Assembly: GCA_030685235.1 (NCBI GenBank)
Contig: MU839104.1
Coordinates: forward strand, 248,001 to 312,000
DNA: 64,000 bases
Direction of reading: 5' to 3'
From: Copromyces sp. CBS 386.78
Taxonomy: Eukaryota > Ascomycota > Sordariomycetes > Sordariales > Sordariaceae
In this document: positions 36,601 through 49,300 of the stretch, piece by piece
Layout of the letters: each line of letters opens with the position of its first letter
How positions within the stretch are numbered: the first letter of the stretch is position 1
Made by a program: the position numbers and the translations under genes
Notes under the pieces: generated by a model
The model's input: only the letters and a program-made list of their open reading frames with translations
The model's database searches: none
Told to the model about the DNA's origin: nothing

Positions 36601-39600
36601 ATATTCGGAATTTATTCTTCTATTAAAGTTCTTCCTCCTCTTCTTTAGAGTTTATTTTTTCTTAATTGCCTAGTGGCTTAGTATTCGGTAGGGGGATTTC
36701 TAGGCGTTAATTCTATTTTGCCGCTTTTACCTTTTGTACTTTAGTATAAGATTTTATTACTTATTATAATTCGAATATTATTTTTTCTTTGTTTGGGTTG
36801 GTATTTAGATTTTATTATTTTATTTCCTTTAGTATTATTTTATTATTAAATTATTTAAAGTTTTTTTATTTTCTTTCGAAATTAATTTAGTTTAGTAGAG
36901 TTTTGGGTTCGTTTGCTACTAGTATTATATTATCCCTTATAATAAATTTCTTAATTTTTTGAGAGTTAATTGGTTTATTAATTTCTACGTTATTAAGGGT
37001 CCTAACGTAGTAAATATTATCTGAGATTCGGCGGATACGGTACGGACTTTTCTATTAGTAAATTAGCTTCTTATTGGAGCTTATATTAATACGCTAGATA
37101 TTGTTGTAGATTAATATTAGATTTCCCTTTTTAATTTGGCTATTTAGAGGTTTTATCCTTTATTAGTTATATTTATTACGGTAATTGGTAGCTTTTTCTT
37201 TTGTTGCTACAATTTTTTCGGCTGTTTAAGTAAAATGGTATTTAGTATTTATATATATAGCGGCTACGGTAGAGATTAGTTCTTCTCTTGTTATATATTT
37301 ATAATCGTTTTTTTAATTTGCTATTTTTTAAGAGAGTAGATTAAATTTAATAGGGGTAATCGGGTTATAATTATAAGTAAATTAAAAGGGAGTGTATTTA
37401 TAATTGTTTTTTATTATTATATAGTTGGTAAAGAGAATATAGGGTAAGTATATTTTTTAATTAGTATTATTCCCGTCAGTTATTTTAGTTAAAGAGGTAA
37501 CGATAATCGAATATTTTTATTCGTTTAATTTATTCGTTTTCGAATTATAGGGGGTAATAATATTCTTTAGGATCTTTAGTAAGTTAATTACTTTTTTGAA
37601 TATTTTTATAAATTATAAATTACCGTTTATTAGAATAGAGATAGGAAATCCCTAGTAGAAAAAGATTAATTTAAGAAACCTTTAGACGCTTTTTACTTTG
37701 GTGTTGGGTAGAATAATAGTTTCTACGTAGTTAATGAAATTATTTCTAGTTTTTAATAAGGGTATTTTCTTTTTACTTATATTGGGTATAAATTAGATAT
37801 TAAGAGTCTACCTTCCTATAGATTAAGTGCTAGGAAATATCTATTAGTATTTATTTTCGAATTTCTTAGGATTATATTTTTAGTAAATTAGGTAGGAATG
37901 GATTAGCTCTTTAACGTTAGTATATATACACTTCTAATAATAATATTCGGTAATACGATAATATATTCCTTCCTTTCTTCAGTAATTTATTTCGTTATAA
38001 TAGTAAAATATAATTTATTTACGCTTTATAGGATTATTAATTAACTTCCGTAGAAATTGCGAAGGATTTGTCGGTTATAATTAGAGAGTTCCTTCGGAAA
38101 TAAAGTATTTTATAGTATTATTATAGAATTGGCGTTTAAAAGCGGATCCCTTTAAACGGTTAAGAATTTTGTATATTATTAGGTAAATAGAAATTTCGTA
38201 AAAAAAGTTTAATTAATTTCCTTTAAGAATAAGCTTTAGGGTATTAGTATAAGTAATGAAAATAGAGTAGATTTATATATTTACAAAGTTATTAATATTT
38301 ATTTTATATTCTTTTTTATAGAGATTAGAAGGCTTTAGAGGTTTGTAAAATAGATTATTAGTAATTATATTCTTATTTTTAAGAATATATTTAATTTTAA
38401 AATCGAAAATTTTAATTTATATAATTTATTTTATTAATAGGGTATTAGGGACGTTATTAGTAATATTATTAAATTAATGTATAAGGATTATAGTGTTTAT
38501 TTTAATAATAAAGCGAATGTTAAATAAGTGTTTTCGTAGACGTTTAAAAGTATAGAGGAGATTTCGAAGTTTTTTTTTAATAATATTGTATTACTTTTTA
38601 GCCTCCGATTAAATTTTATTTTCGAATTTATAAAGATGTTTTTTATTATTAGGGCTAATTTTCTTTAGTACTATTCTTTACCTTTCGATTAAAGTATTAA
38701 TTATAAAGTAAATTATATTATACTTCAGGTCGTCGTAAACGAAGGTTATTAAAATTAGGGCAGTAATTATAAGGTATTAAAGGTATTTTATTACAAATTA
38801 TTTATTTTTAATTTAAGTCTATTCGATTCCCTTTTTTATTAATATATAAAAACGGATTACGATAATACTAAAGTTCTTAATTTAGATTTTATAGTATCCA
38901 ATAATTCCAATAAAGGTTTTGATTTATTTAATTTTTTTACCTTTTTTATTCGGTCGGTATTTATAGTGAATTTATTTATTAATTTTTATAACCTTATTTT
39001 TATTTAGGGATCTCCCGTTAGGATTATAAAAGTATCCTACGAATGTAGTTTCGTTTTGGTATTAATTGGACTTTATAATTATAATAATTCTTCTAATTAA
39101 TTTTACATTTAATAAGATTTTGTCGATATTAATTAGGTATTTTAAAACGTATTTTTTAACTCTTTTTATATTAATTTCCTTTTTATTATAGTTTGTCCGG
39201 GGGCCTTTAATATAGATATTATTAAGGTAGGGTTAGTAAATATTGGGAATTAAGTTGTAGAATATTCTAATTATTGCCTTTATAAATTAAGTAATAGAAT
39301 TAGTATTTTTTTAAAGTAAAATCGTTATTTTAAAATAATTAAAGGGTGTAGAGAAGGTAGTAATATTTTTATTAGTTTCTTTAAGAGGGATTTAGTTATA
39401 ATTAGAAAAAAGATTGAGTAGAAAGATTATTTTATAATTTCTAAAACCTTTATTAAATTCTTCGTAACCCGGGGGTAAATTTATATTTTTTAAAGTAATC
39501 CGATTGATTTTCTGAACGTTATTAATTAGGCGTATATTTCTATCCTTTTTAGTAACGAGAAATTAGTTATTTCAATAAGTAGCGTAGCTTTTTTCGAAGA

Positions 39601-41500
39601 TTCCATTTTTTATTTTTTCTTTAAATAGATTATAAATTTAGTTATAGAAAGCCTTAGGGATAAGGATAGCTTTAGTCTATTAGGTTAAGTATAGGATAGT
39701 GCAGATTTATTGAGGGGGAGCTATATTATGATTAAATTTTCTATATTTTGGAAAGTTTTAAGTAAGAGTATATTCCTTATTATAGAGGATATAAATAAAT
39801 AATTTAATTTTATTATTATTTAAAGTATTTTAAATTATTTTAATTATAGTTTAAAGACGTTTTTCGGTTAATTTCGACCTTTTAATTAATTTTATAAATT
39901 GGGGAATAATATAGTCGTCCTATTCTATATTAAAATTCTTTAGAGTATTAGTAATCTGCTCTTATATTTAGGCTTATTTATTTATTTTTTAGTTAGGGTT
40001 TTTTACCAGTTTTAACCCATTAGAATTTGTATTATTAATTGGGTTAGTTTTTTAGCCGATTTTTTTATATATAGTATTAATTTATATGTAAGGAGTCGTC
40101 GGTACTTATTTCACTTTCTTTGCGGATTTCTTTATAGCCTTTTTAAATTCCTTTACTAGTGTTTTTTCAATCTTCTTCTTTATTTACCGGAGAATAACTA
40201 TTACTTTTAATTCTTCCGAATCTTCTTTAATATTAGTCTTAGGATTTTTTCTTCTACTTTATATTGAATGTAGTTGAATAATATTCTTTAAACCCGAACT
40301 AACTTTAGAATTAACATTTCTTTTTTTAATAATTTTTTAAACCTTTTATAATGCTTTATATTTTTCTTTCTTTTTAAATAATATTTCTATTAGATTTTCT
40401 ATTGTTTTATTTGTGAGTATAGCGATTTTTTTATTATTTTTTTTAAATTCTATTTAATTCGGTAGTTTTATTTTTATTGGAGAATTAGTATTTATAGCGT
40501 TATTTCTGCCGAATTGTATAGAGGTTGTAAATATTGTTCGGGAGTTAAATTCATTAATCGGCTTTAGTTGATTTTTAGGTTTTGAGATTTTTACCGCCTT
40601 TATATATTTCGGGGGTAATAGTTAGAGTAGTATAGATTATTATCCCGTTAATAGTAATAGAAGTATAATTCTTCCCGTTTTTATTATATTTTATATAAAT
40701 ATTGGCGTTTTAAAAGAAGGGTAGACCTAGAATAATTTTATAATTGGGCAGGCGGTTTTCTATAATAAAGAAATGGATTTCCTTACTTTTATCGAATAAG
40801 TAGATTTTTTTATAAATCTTATTAAGGAATCCTTTTTGGCTATTATTATTATTAATATTAGTGATTTTAGTATTGATATTCGTTAGGCCGAAACGATTTA
40901 TTAATTTTTTATAAATAGTATTATATTTAATTTTTATGTTAAGTAAGGCGGCGATCTTCTCCTTTTTTTTTATTTTAACGGAGATTATTAGTATAAGTAG
41001 TATAGAGAGTTGGGTAACTTTATTCCTTAAAGTTAAAGTAGATATTTTAACGTATTTAACAATATTAATAGAGGTATTATAGAGTAATACCCTCTTAATT
41101 GGCTTAGTTTTAAATTTATTAATCTTTTATTATTTTAAGGGAATATTAATGAATATTGGTTAATCAATTTGATTATAGATAGTTTAAACGTTCTTTTTTA
41201 TTAGTTTAATAAGATTAGTTAAAGTATAGTTACGAATAGATTTCTATTTAATATTTATAATATTAATTTAGATAGGTCCTTTAGGTATAATAGGTCTTTT
41301 AGGTACGATAGGGATGAATTTGTTAGCTTCCAAGGTATTATTATAGGTGGCGTTACTATTGTATTTAAATTTAGGCTTAAATAGGTTGTAATTATTATTA
41401 TAAGTAGTATTAGCGAATAGATCTATTTAGCGGTAAATAGTTATAATATTAACAGGGTTGTATTTTATAATATTTTCGATAGTGACCGAGATTTTGGCGT
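36600..41500 (-). pseudogene. Pol remnants (RT to integrase) of gypsy G
   Basis: Minus strand. The reverse transcriptase near 39.0-39.3 kb reads FYNLIPNIYQPYLNNIYIKG, then YVLKYLINIDKILLNVKL. This is the gypsy type with a YLDDI(Y/F)VKGP active site, here with both Asp changed to Asn. Near 37.0-37.3 kb is the C-terminal part of a gypsy integrase (TAEKIVATKEKATNYRNKYN, then KKGNLILIYNN and KSPYRIRRIS, like the GDLVLL and GPYRI blocks). All show RIP stops. Domain borders are approximate. Confidence 0.78.
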
Positions 41501-44417
41501 TTATAAATTTCGTAGTTATAAGGTAGAATTCCTTTAGATCTATAATATTATTATAGACTTTAGGATTTTTAAACTAGTTAGAGAAGTAGACTTTTTTAAT
41601 CTTTTTAATAGTAAATTTAGAAGTGGGTTACTTTTCTTCTATAGTATTAACATTACATTTAGCTCTTTTTTTAGCTATATTAGCGGTTAAAATAGGGGGG
41701 ATAAATAAAAATATAGGGGTATTATTAAAGGAATTACCTTTGGAAATCCGAACTTTTTTAATTTTTTTAAAGGTAACGATTATTATAGAAATTGGGGGTA
41801 TTATACTAATTTCGACCTTATTTCCCGAATTAATTAATTTTATAACTTTCGGAAATTTACTAGGGAATTCCTTATTTTTAGTTAGGATAGTATATATAGA
41901 GGCGACTTACTTTTGAACCTTTAGTATCGGACTATAAAAGTAATTATACTTTTTAATTTAAATAATATTAATTAAAATTAATATTTTCTTCCTTTTTAAT
42001 TTTTATATTTCTTTTTACTTTTTTTTAGTACTTTAGTAGAGGATATTAAATTTCGGAATATAGTCGGGTTTATTAGGATTTTTACCCTTATACTATTTAA
42101 ATTCCTAATTTTTAAAAGTGGAATAAATAGGATAATTCGGTTTTAAAATAATTAAAAACTTTAATAGCTTTCCGACTTTCTTTTATTTTTACGTAACGTA
42201 ATATAGTTTTTAATTTATACGATTTTCGTAATTGTAATTAAGGCTAAAGAAAATAATAAATAATATACTTTTAAAGATTTAAACTTTTTAAAAAGAATAA
42301 TATTTATATATGAGGTCTATATCCTTTTTAACGTATTTATATATAAGGTAATTTCCTTTATATTAATAATAGACTTTCTAATATTCGTTAGAAGATTAAT
42401 AATTATTGGATAACAGGTATTGAATTTTACTTCGATTAAAACTATTAATAGGTATAGCGTTAGTTTAAATAATATTAATTTGGATAGGAGGGTATTAAAT
42501 TTAAAAGGGGTAGTAAATAGTAGATTATTAAAGGGTAGGAGGGGGTATTTAGGAAGGGGGGCGAATATTTTAGGAAATTTAGATTACTAGTTTTTTAAAA
42601 CTTTCGGCAAGCTTATCTACGGCTTTATTAATAGCGGATTACTTCCTAGTAAATTCCTTCGTAATAATTTAAATAATTTTTTTAACGATTAGGGTATTAT
42701 TATTTTCGGAGGAGACATTATTATTAAATTTAACGACCTTTTTAGAAGATTTACACGTTTTAATAACGATTTCCTTTTTATTGGAGTTAGAAGAGGCCGA
42801 AGATTTAGAGGTATCGATTTTATTAAATTATTTAATAATAAGGTTATTAAATTTATTGGCGAAGGTAGTCTAATTTATTTAGTAGATCTCTTCTTTAAAT
42901 TTATATATAAAAATAGTAATTATATATTTAGTATTAATATATAGTTTTTTATAAAAGTCTTTAACGGTTAGATCCTTAATATTATTATAATTAGTAGAAA
43001 ATTAATAAGCGAAAAGGGTAAAGTAATTGAAAATAGCGTTAGCGATTTTTATTTTATTATAAGGGATATATTTAATATAGAATTTCTTTAGAGTAATAAA
43101 TGTATTATTAGTTTATTTAGGATTTTTAGTTTTATAAGCGGTTTTAAAAGCCGAGGTAAAGTTCTCTTAAGTAATATTAGTATTAATTTTAAATTAGCGG
43201 AAAATATTTTTAATAACGTCCTTAGGTTGTTTTTTGTATTAATTAATTTAAGTGGTAATCTTAAATTTATTATTATTAAAATTAATATATTTAATTTCTT
43301 TTTCAAAGAATTCGAAATATTTAGTAATTTTTTTGCCGTTAAATTTTTTTTTAGGGTTAATATTACGGATGTAAATTATAATATTACTTCTAATAAAGAG
43401 AGTAGTAAAATTAAAGATTCCTAATATAGTAGGCTTTTAAATATTAAAGGAAGGAGAAGTCTTCGGAGTAGAAGGGGAGGAAGAAGTGTTAAATATAATA
43501 TTTAATAATAATTAATTATAAGGTAAGGGTCTTTAAATTAAAATATTATAGTAGAGGGGGAAATATACTAGTAGTTATATAGGATTATATTTTGGGTTAT
43601 TATAATTATTCGGAGACGGGTAGATTTAATATCTTTTATTAAAATACTTTTTATTTTTTAAATACTTTTATACTATTTGGATTAAAGTGCTTATATTTCA
43701 ATTAGGGTAATTAGGGTATTAAATATTATATTAGTTCGGAAGTCCAGTTATAATTTTATTTGAATAATAATATTTATTATTATAATAGGTAATAAATATT
43801 ACCCTTCTAACCGTATTTACTTTTAATAAGAAGTTAGTTATTTGTAAAAGGTTAGTTAGAATTATTTAAAATATTAATATAATATATTTTAAAAGGGTTG
43901 CAGCTATTTTAAAGAGGAGTTTAATATATAAATTACGAATATTTATATTAAATATAAACGGAAGTAGTAAGGGGAGGATTTATTATTTATTATTAATTCA
44001 TAGTTTTTAATCTATTATATAATTTAGATTATTAATTCTTTAATCTTTAGTTTATTATTTTACTAAATTAGTATTTCGAAATAGTTTATTTTTATATTCT
44101 ACGTCGATTGTAATTTAATTAAAGAGGGGAAAGGGGTTAGTATATTCGTTAAAAAGTATTGGTAAATTGTAAATTAGATAAAGAATTTGAAATTTATATA
44201 TATTCGGAATTAAAGTTTTTATTGAATTGAGTGAAAGATTTCTTTATTGAAGGAGGTAATTAGTTGTTTATTATTTAACTTTCGGCTTTTAAATTAATAT
44301 TTTAAAGGAAGTAGGGATAGTTTTAATATTTACAAGAAATTTCGGTCGAAGATTCTTCGAATTCGTATTAATTAATTTAATTAGGAATTTAAAATTTATT
44401 TCGTCTTTATTATTATT
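41500..44417 (-). pseudogene. Gag and N-terminal region of gypsy G
   Basis: By position (between the 5' LTR of the minus-strand element and its RT) this holds Gag and probably protease. The minus-strand open run at 43088-43306 (Lys/Leu/Ile-rich) is a fragment of it. No zinc knuckle was placed with confidence. The plus-strand open frames at 41623-41916 and 43227-43424 are shadows. Confidence 0.55.
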
Positions 44418-44981
44418 TAATTTGGAGTGGAAAATACTATATAGGAAGAGAGATTAGTTCTTTACTATAGAAAAATTAATTTAATTAATATAAAGATTAT
44501 AAAAATTAATATTTTAAAGAGGAGAGTAGATTTGTTGTAGAATAGATTTTATTTGTAAAATAAAAATGAAGAGATCTTTATATACTAATTATCGACTATT
44601 TAGAGGAAATTAAAATTAATACTAAAATATTGTATTTTAATAGATTTTTAAGAGAAATTGAGGGAATAAATTTAAATATTAATCTTTTTAAGAGGGGATT
44701 ACGAAGTAAAGGAAGAATGAATTTAGTACGGGAAAACGAATTTAGGATTAGAATTCGAATATATTTTTCTAAGAAGGAGTATTATCTAATCTAAATTATT
44801 TATTTCTCTTCCTAAATTTCGAAGGAGATTCCTTTTCTTTTTATTTTCAAGGTTTAAACTTATAACTAATAGCACCTAATTGAGTAATTAATTTGTTCCT
44901 ACTTGTGATGAACTACCCTGCTCCCTTGATGACCCCGTGGTCTTTTGCTAAAGAAAAAACGTGAAAAAACTCCTTAAATTA
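44418..44981 (-). repeat. LTR of element G (right copy, 5' LTR of the element)
   Basis: The second 564-bp copy. The left (inner) edge is mutated (AAATACTATATAGGAAGAGA). The right (outer) about 120 bases are intact (CTACCCTGCTCCCTTGATGA). It is followed by ATAT and then the resumed TIR of F. Confidence 0.92.
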
Positions 44982-45399
44982 ATATACTCTAAAATTTTTA
45001 AGCCAATTATATCGTTCGTATCTATTCTAAATCTCTATAACTCCTATTCTTAGCGTTAACAAACCGTATTACGCCCGTTAAGCCCCCAAATTATAGCCTA
45101 TTATATATTCAAACCCTTATATAGGCTAGATTTCGTAATTATTATACTTAGCGATTTATATCGTCGTATCGTATCGCTTTCTCTACTAAACCTTTTATAT
45201 TATTACCCCTATTTATAAAAAATCAATTTACTATATTATGTATTACGAAATATTACTAAATAAATAAACTGCTAGCATTTATTAATAGTAAGAAATAATC
45301 CGTTATTTTTTCTATAAGTTTCCTTAACTAATTGTAATGTAAATAGCCGATGCAGCGACCCAACTGACGGGCGTACGCGACTGTAGCGCCCCCCCTAAT

Positions 45400-47750
45400 T
45401 AAATAATCGACCTTACTATTATCGACCTTAATCTAAAACCCTCAATAAGCAATACCCTAATCGAGCCTAGTAAATCCTATACCCCTAGCAAACTCCCTAG
45501 CGAGCCAACTTTAGCGCAACCTATAAAAATTGATAACGATAACAACAAGGAGGATACCCCTACCCCTCAATACTATAAATATAGCGATTACCCTGTATTT
45601 AATAACTAATATAATACTTTTGATAATTTCGTAGCGGCCGTTAAGTAGTAGGGATAGGAGTTTAGTTATACTATAATTAAAGGTCGATCGAATAATATTA
45701 TAAAAGAATATAGCGATTATATTAGAATCGAATTCGTTTACGCTACTAACCCGGTTTGTAAACTAAATTATTACTTTCGTACTATTTTAATTACTAAATA
45801 AGGATATTCTTAATAAGGGTATACTAAAGTATTAAAATATAACGATAAATAGTAAACTTTTAAATTACATAAAAGTTATAAATCTTATAACTATCCGCTT
45901 AATAAAAAACTATTTATCTATTCGGTATATAAAATTTAATATAAAGTATTTATCGCTACCTATATTAACCGACCTAGTATACCTAACTATAAGATTAAGA
46001 TCGAATTAGAAAAGAGGTTTTTAGAACTTAAAAACGCGTTTATTAATCGGTAATTTATTAACCTTCGTTATAAACTCAAGAAGATTATATAGGCTAGCTA
46101 TACCCTTTTCTAACTTACTATAAAACTACTTATAAAGAAGGGGGTCTACTTTACAATTAACTAGCAAAATACTATTAAAACGAAACTAACCGCCCTCTTT
46201 TAAAATAATCCTTAAGGAGAGTAAATATAGAAAGAAAATCCTTAGGTCTAAATATACGATAATACGTATAAAACTAATAATAAAAGCCTAGCCTTCTTCT
46301 AAATTATCGGTATAATAGGGGTTAGCTATACCTTTAACTATAGTTTTGGATTAATTAATAACGAATAATAGGAAAGTTTTAATTAGCTTATAAACTAGGT
46401 CAACGCTCGTCGTAAAAATATCGCCGCTAAAAAACTACAAATTACCATTACGGATTACAATACAATGATAAAATTAGCTATTAAACGAGTTTATCCCTAA
46501 GTAAAATCCTAACTTGGAATCTTTTATATTAATAAAAACGTAATATTAAATATTAAGCGCAAGTAGGATAGAAAGGTCGCCGCCTAAATTACTAATACTT
46601 ATACCGCTACAATATAAATATAAATATAATAAGAAATTTCAGTATTAATATCGGCCCAGCCTACGCCAATACAATTTAATAATGCAACGAATTTAGAAAA
46701 TTTTAACGAGGAAGATTAAAGTATAATTAATAGCCTTAACCGCCTAATAGATAATACAGATTATTTAGAATTATTACCCGATACCGTAGAGTATTTTCGG
46801 TCTAATCTTTATACTATTTAGAAATACGTATACTACGTATATACAATTAACAACTTTAATACCGCATAAAAGAAATTCTACAACTATTTTACGCAATAAA
46901 TTACAATTATTATATATTTAAAAAATATTTATATAGCGGTAAAAGAAGAGTAGGCTACTTATTACGTTAATAAAAAATTAAATTTTAGCTATCGTACTAT
47001 ATCGCTAATCGAATTAGCGAACCGTACGCTAAAGAATTATATTATTAATAATAAATCCTATAATTAACTATATTATCCCCTATATAATTTACCGTATACT
47101 AATTATTATTTTAATATAGAGAATAGTACTATTATTGCCGCCGTTATATAAAACTTTACCTTCGTCGATAATATAAAATATAATATCGAAAACGAAACCG
47201 AGAAATAAATTTTATATACTAAATATAAATATTTCACTTAATTATAAGCGAGGGAAGCCTATAGAAAAGTATATTAGAAAGCCCTCGATAAAATTGTACG
47301 TTAACGTTGTATTATACTCGGTACAATCCCTACGGCGGCTAGGCTAGACCCTAATAAATTAAAACTATATACTAGCAAATTTATAGTATAATATAGTTTA
47401 CCCTACTCATATACTATATTCGAATCCCTTCTTAACTGAAATTAACTATTTATATTCAATAAATTCGACTATTACCCCTTCTAATAAGTTACTAAATCGC
47501 TAAATAACGAGGATTAATATTTAAAATATTAGGAATTTAATAAAATTATAAAGTTTAAGGGTCGCCCCCGCTATAATACTCCCTTCGCCCTAAAACTTTA
47601 TACTCTCCGGTTAATTATACTAATTAATATTTAAATTCTTCTTCCCTCTATAATACTAATTTAATTCTAAATAGCGGTATTACAACTTCGAAGAAAGCTT
47701 CGTTTATAGCCTAACCGGGGCCAATAACTTAAAATAAATTAAAACCCTAC
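45400..47750 (+). pseudogene. MULE transposase of element F (FAR1-like N-terminus, DDE domain)
   Basis: Plus strand, one reading frame from at least 45622 to 47013, interrupted only by TAG/TAA in place of Trp/Gln. The N-terminal block FDNFVAAVK, then EFSYTIIKGRSNN, resembles the FAR1-type DNA-binding region of MULE transposases. The catalytic residues can be placed and are in the same frame: Asp in IYDNTYKTN (46258-46260), Asp in ITITDYNTM (46453-46455) and Glu in SLIELANRTLKNYI (47011-47013, the TSRVE block). All three survive although the gene is dead. Start and end are approximate; 45.34-45.56 kb is less RIP-mutated. Confidence 0.85.
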
Positions 47751-48445
47751 AATTTCGATACAAATCGCCCCTTCTATCTAATGAAATATATTTAATTAAG
47801 AGGGCGTTAATTTAAATAAAGAAAATAGAGCCAACCGCCTAGCCGCTATATAAGCTAGACGAAGCCGCCCTCGTAATAATATATAGAGGGGTAGAAGAAG
47901 AAGAAAAAAGAAAAGAGGTAAATTTATACAGGGTAAGGGAGGTACGTAGGGTATACGGCACAATATACGTATAATTAATATATAAAGCTAGTAAGGGAAG
48001 GAGATTCTAGAATTTTCGCTAGCGGTCTAGAATATTCGATTATACAATAAAACTAAATAAATTATTATTATATAAATTAATATAAATTAAATACAATTAA
48101 TTAATCATTTAATTAAACAATATACGACCGTATAATATACAACCGTACCACTAAATATATTATGAAGTACGTTATAAAGTAGCTAATTTAGGTATATATT
48201 TAGGTATACAATTAGGTAAGCTGGGCACGTAACATTTTATAAAAGAATATAATGTCTAAATTTCTAGTATAAAATTTATAAAAAAATACAATTGCGATAT
48301 AGAGTATAGACCGCAATTTGGATGCGAGCGATTTGATTGGCTCAAAAATTTTAGGGTGTATTAGCGCGCGGGAAGGGTATAAGTAGGTGGGGTGACGGTG
48401 CCGGAAGACTTTCATGACGGTGCGAAAAGACATTCTCATTTTAAA

Positions 48446-49300
48446 AGGATGAATTAAGAGGTTTAAATATTCTTAAAAATTTTTATTAATTACGTTTAAA
48501 ATAATTAGGATTGTTAGTATTTAGTTACTTAATTAGCGATTAATAACCGGATTAATACTACAATTAGAATATTTCCCTTCTTCGCTACCTATAGTTATTG
48601 CCTATAATTATTAATAACTTTCGTAATACCCTTTATAGAAGTAGAATTTAAAAACTTATAAGCGAAGGTTAATAACTTTATTTTTACGCTATAATAAATT
48701 ACGGATTTATATTAAGTAATAATAATTATATCCGTTTAAAAGTAAAAACGTTTTACTAATTGTAAGAAGAAGTTTATAAAAATTTTTAAAATAGGAAATA
48801 AAATTTAGTTTAATTTTAAAAACTTTTTTACGGCGCGCCTAAAGAAAAAGTTCGATTAGGTCTATACTAAATATACGGTATTACGAATTTTTAATCTATT
48901 TATAGTAGAGTTCTCTGACTTTTCTTCGAAGGTATTTAATAAATTTTATATTAATTTATTTAAAAAAGTTAAAAATAACCCGCTATTAAGGTAGGTTACT
49001 ACCGATTCCTAGCCGCCGGCTATTATAATTAATAGTAAAAAGGAATATATAATAAAGGAGATCCTTTATATAAAAACCGTTAAAAGTCGTAAAATACTTT
49101 TAATTAATTAGGAAGGATAGGTTTAATAAATATAAGAACCTTTAGAAAAGTTTATTAATATAACCGCTTTAAATTATTTCGAAGTAGAATATAGTTTAGT
49201 AAATATTAATAATAAGTTAGTAAATTACTATATTATAGAATATATAAAGTAATAACGCCGGTAATAATAATAAAATAAAGTCGCTAAATAAAATAAATTA
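48446..49300 (+). pseudogene. Integrase C-terminus and chromodomain of element D
   Basis: The plus-strand reading continues D's integrase after MULE F. A KKKFD block and then SDFSSKVFNKFYINLFKK occur near 48.8-49.0 kb. At about 49039-49158 a chromodomain is recognisable: KKEYIIKEILYIKTVKSRK, ILLINWEGW, then IWEPLEKFI (Trp inferred at TAG). This matches the E(Y/W)xVExIL, YLVKWKG and WEPxENL signature of chromoviruses. The chromodomain of such elements is known to bind methylated H3K9, directing insertion into heterochromatin. Confidence 0.8.

Larger units (their letters stand above)
30238..44981 (-). mobile_element. Element G: 14.7-kb Ty3/gypsy nested in the left TIR of F
   Basis: Two 564-bp LTRs (30238-30801 and 44418-44981) begin TGATCTGGAG (RIP form TAATTTGGAG). 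The flanking duplication is ATAT, or AATAT if the LTR ends one base earlier (30234-30237 and 44982-44985). Removing G and one duplicate restores F's left TIR exactly, which supports the boundaries. Pol motifs are all on the minus strand. The size is far above the usual 5-8 kb because about 5.8 kb lies between integrase and the downstream LTR. RIP is heavy. Confidence 0.9.
30157..48437 (+). mobile_element. Element F: Mutator-like (MULE) DNA transposon nested in D
   Basis: A perfect 8-bp TSD, ATTTTAAA, lies at 30149-30156 and 48438-48445. Long inverted ends start GAGAATGTCTTTTCGCACCG (left copy begins AAGAATG). A second motif, CTTCCGGCACCG, follows 22 bases inward. The left TIR is split by gypsy G: its inner part resumes at 44986 (CTCTAAAATTTTTAAGCC), matching CCCTAAAATTTTTGAGCC from the right end, so the TIR spans at least 120 bp. 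Without G the element is about 3.5 kb and encodes a MULE transposase. TSD length, long TIR and transposase all agree with the Mutator superfamily. Confidence 0.92.

Noticed and set aside
30157..48437. A giant cargo-carrying element such as a Starship
   Set aside because: The 18-kb size comes from gypsy G inserted in its TIR; without G it is a 3.5-kb MULE. No tyrosine recombinase (DUF3435) was seen.
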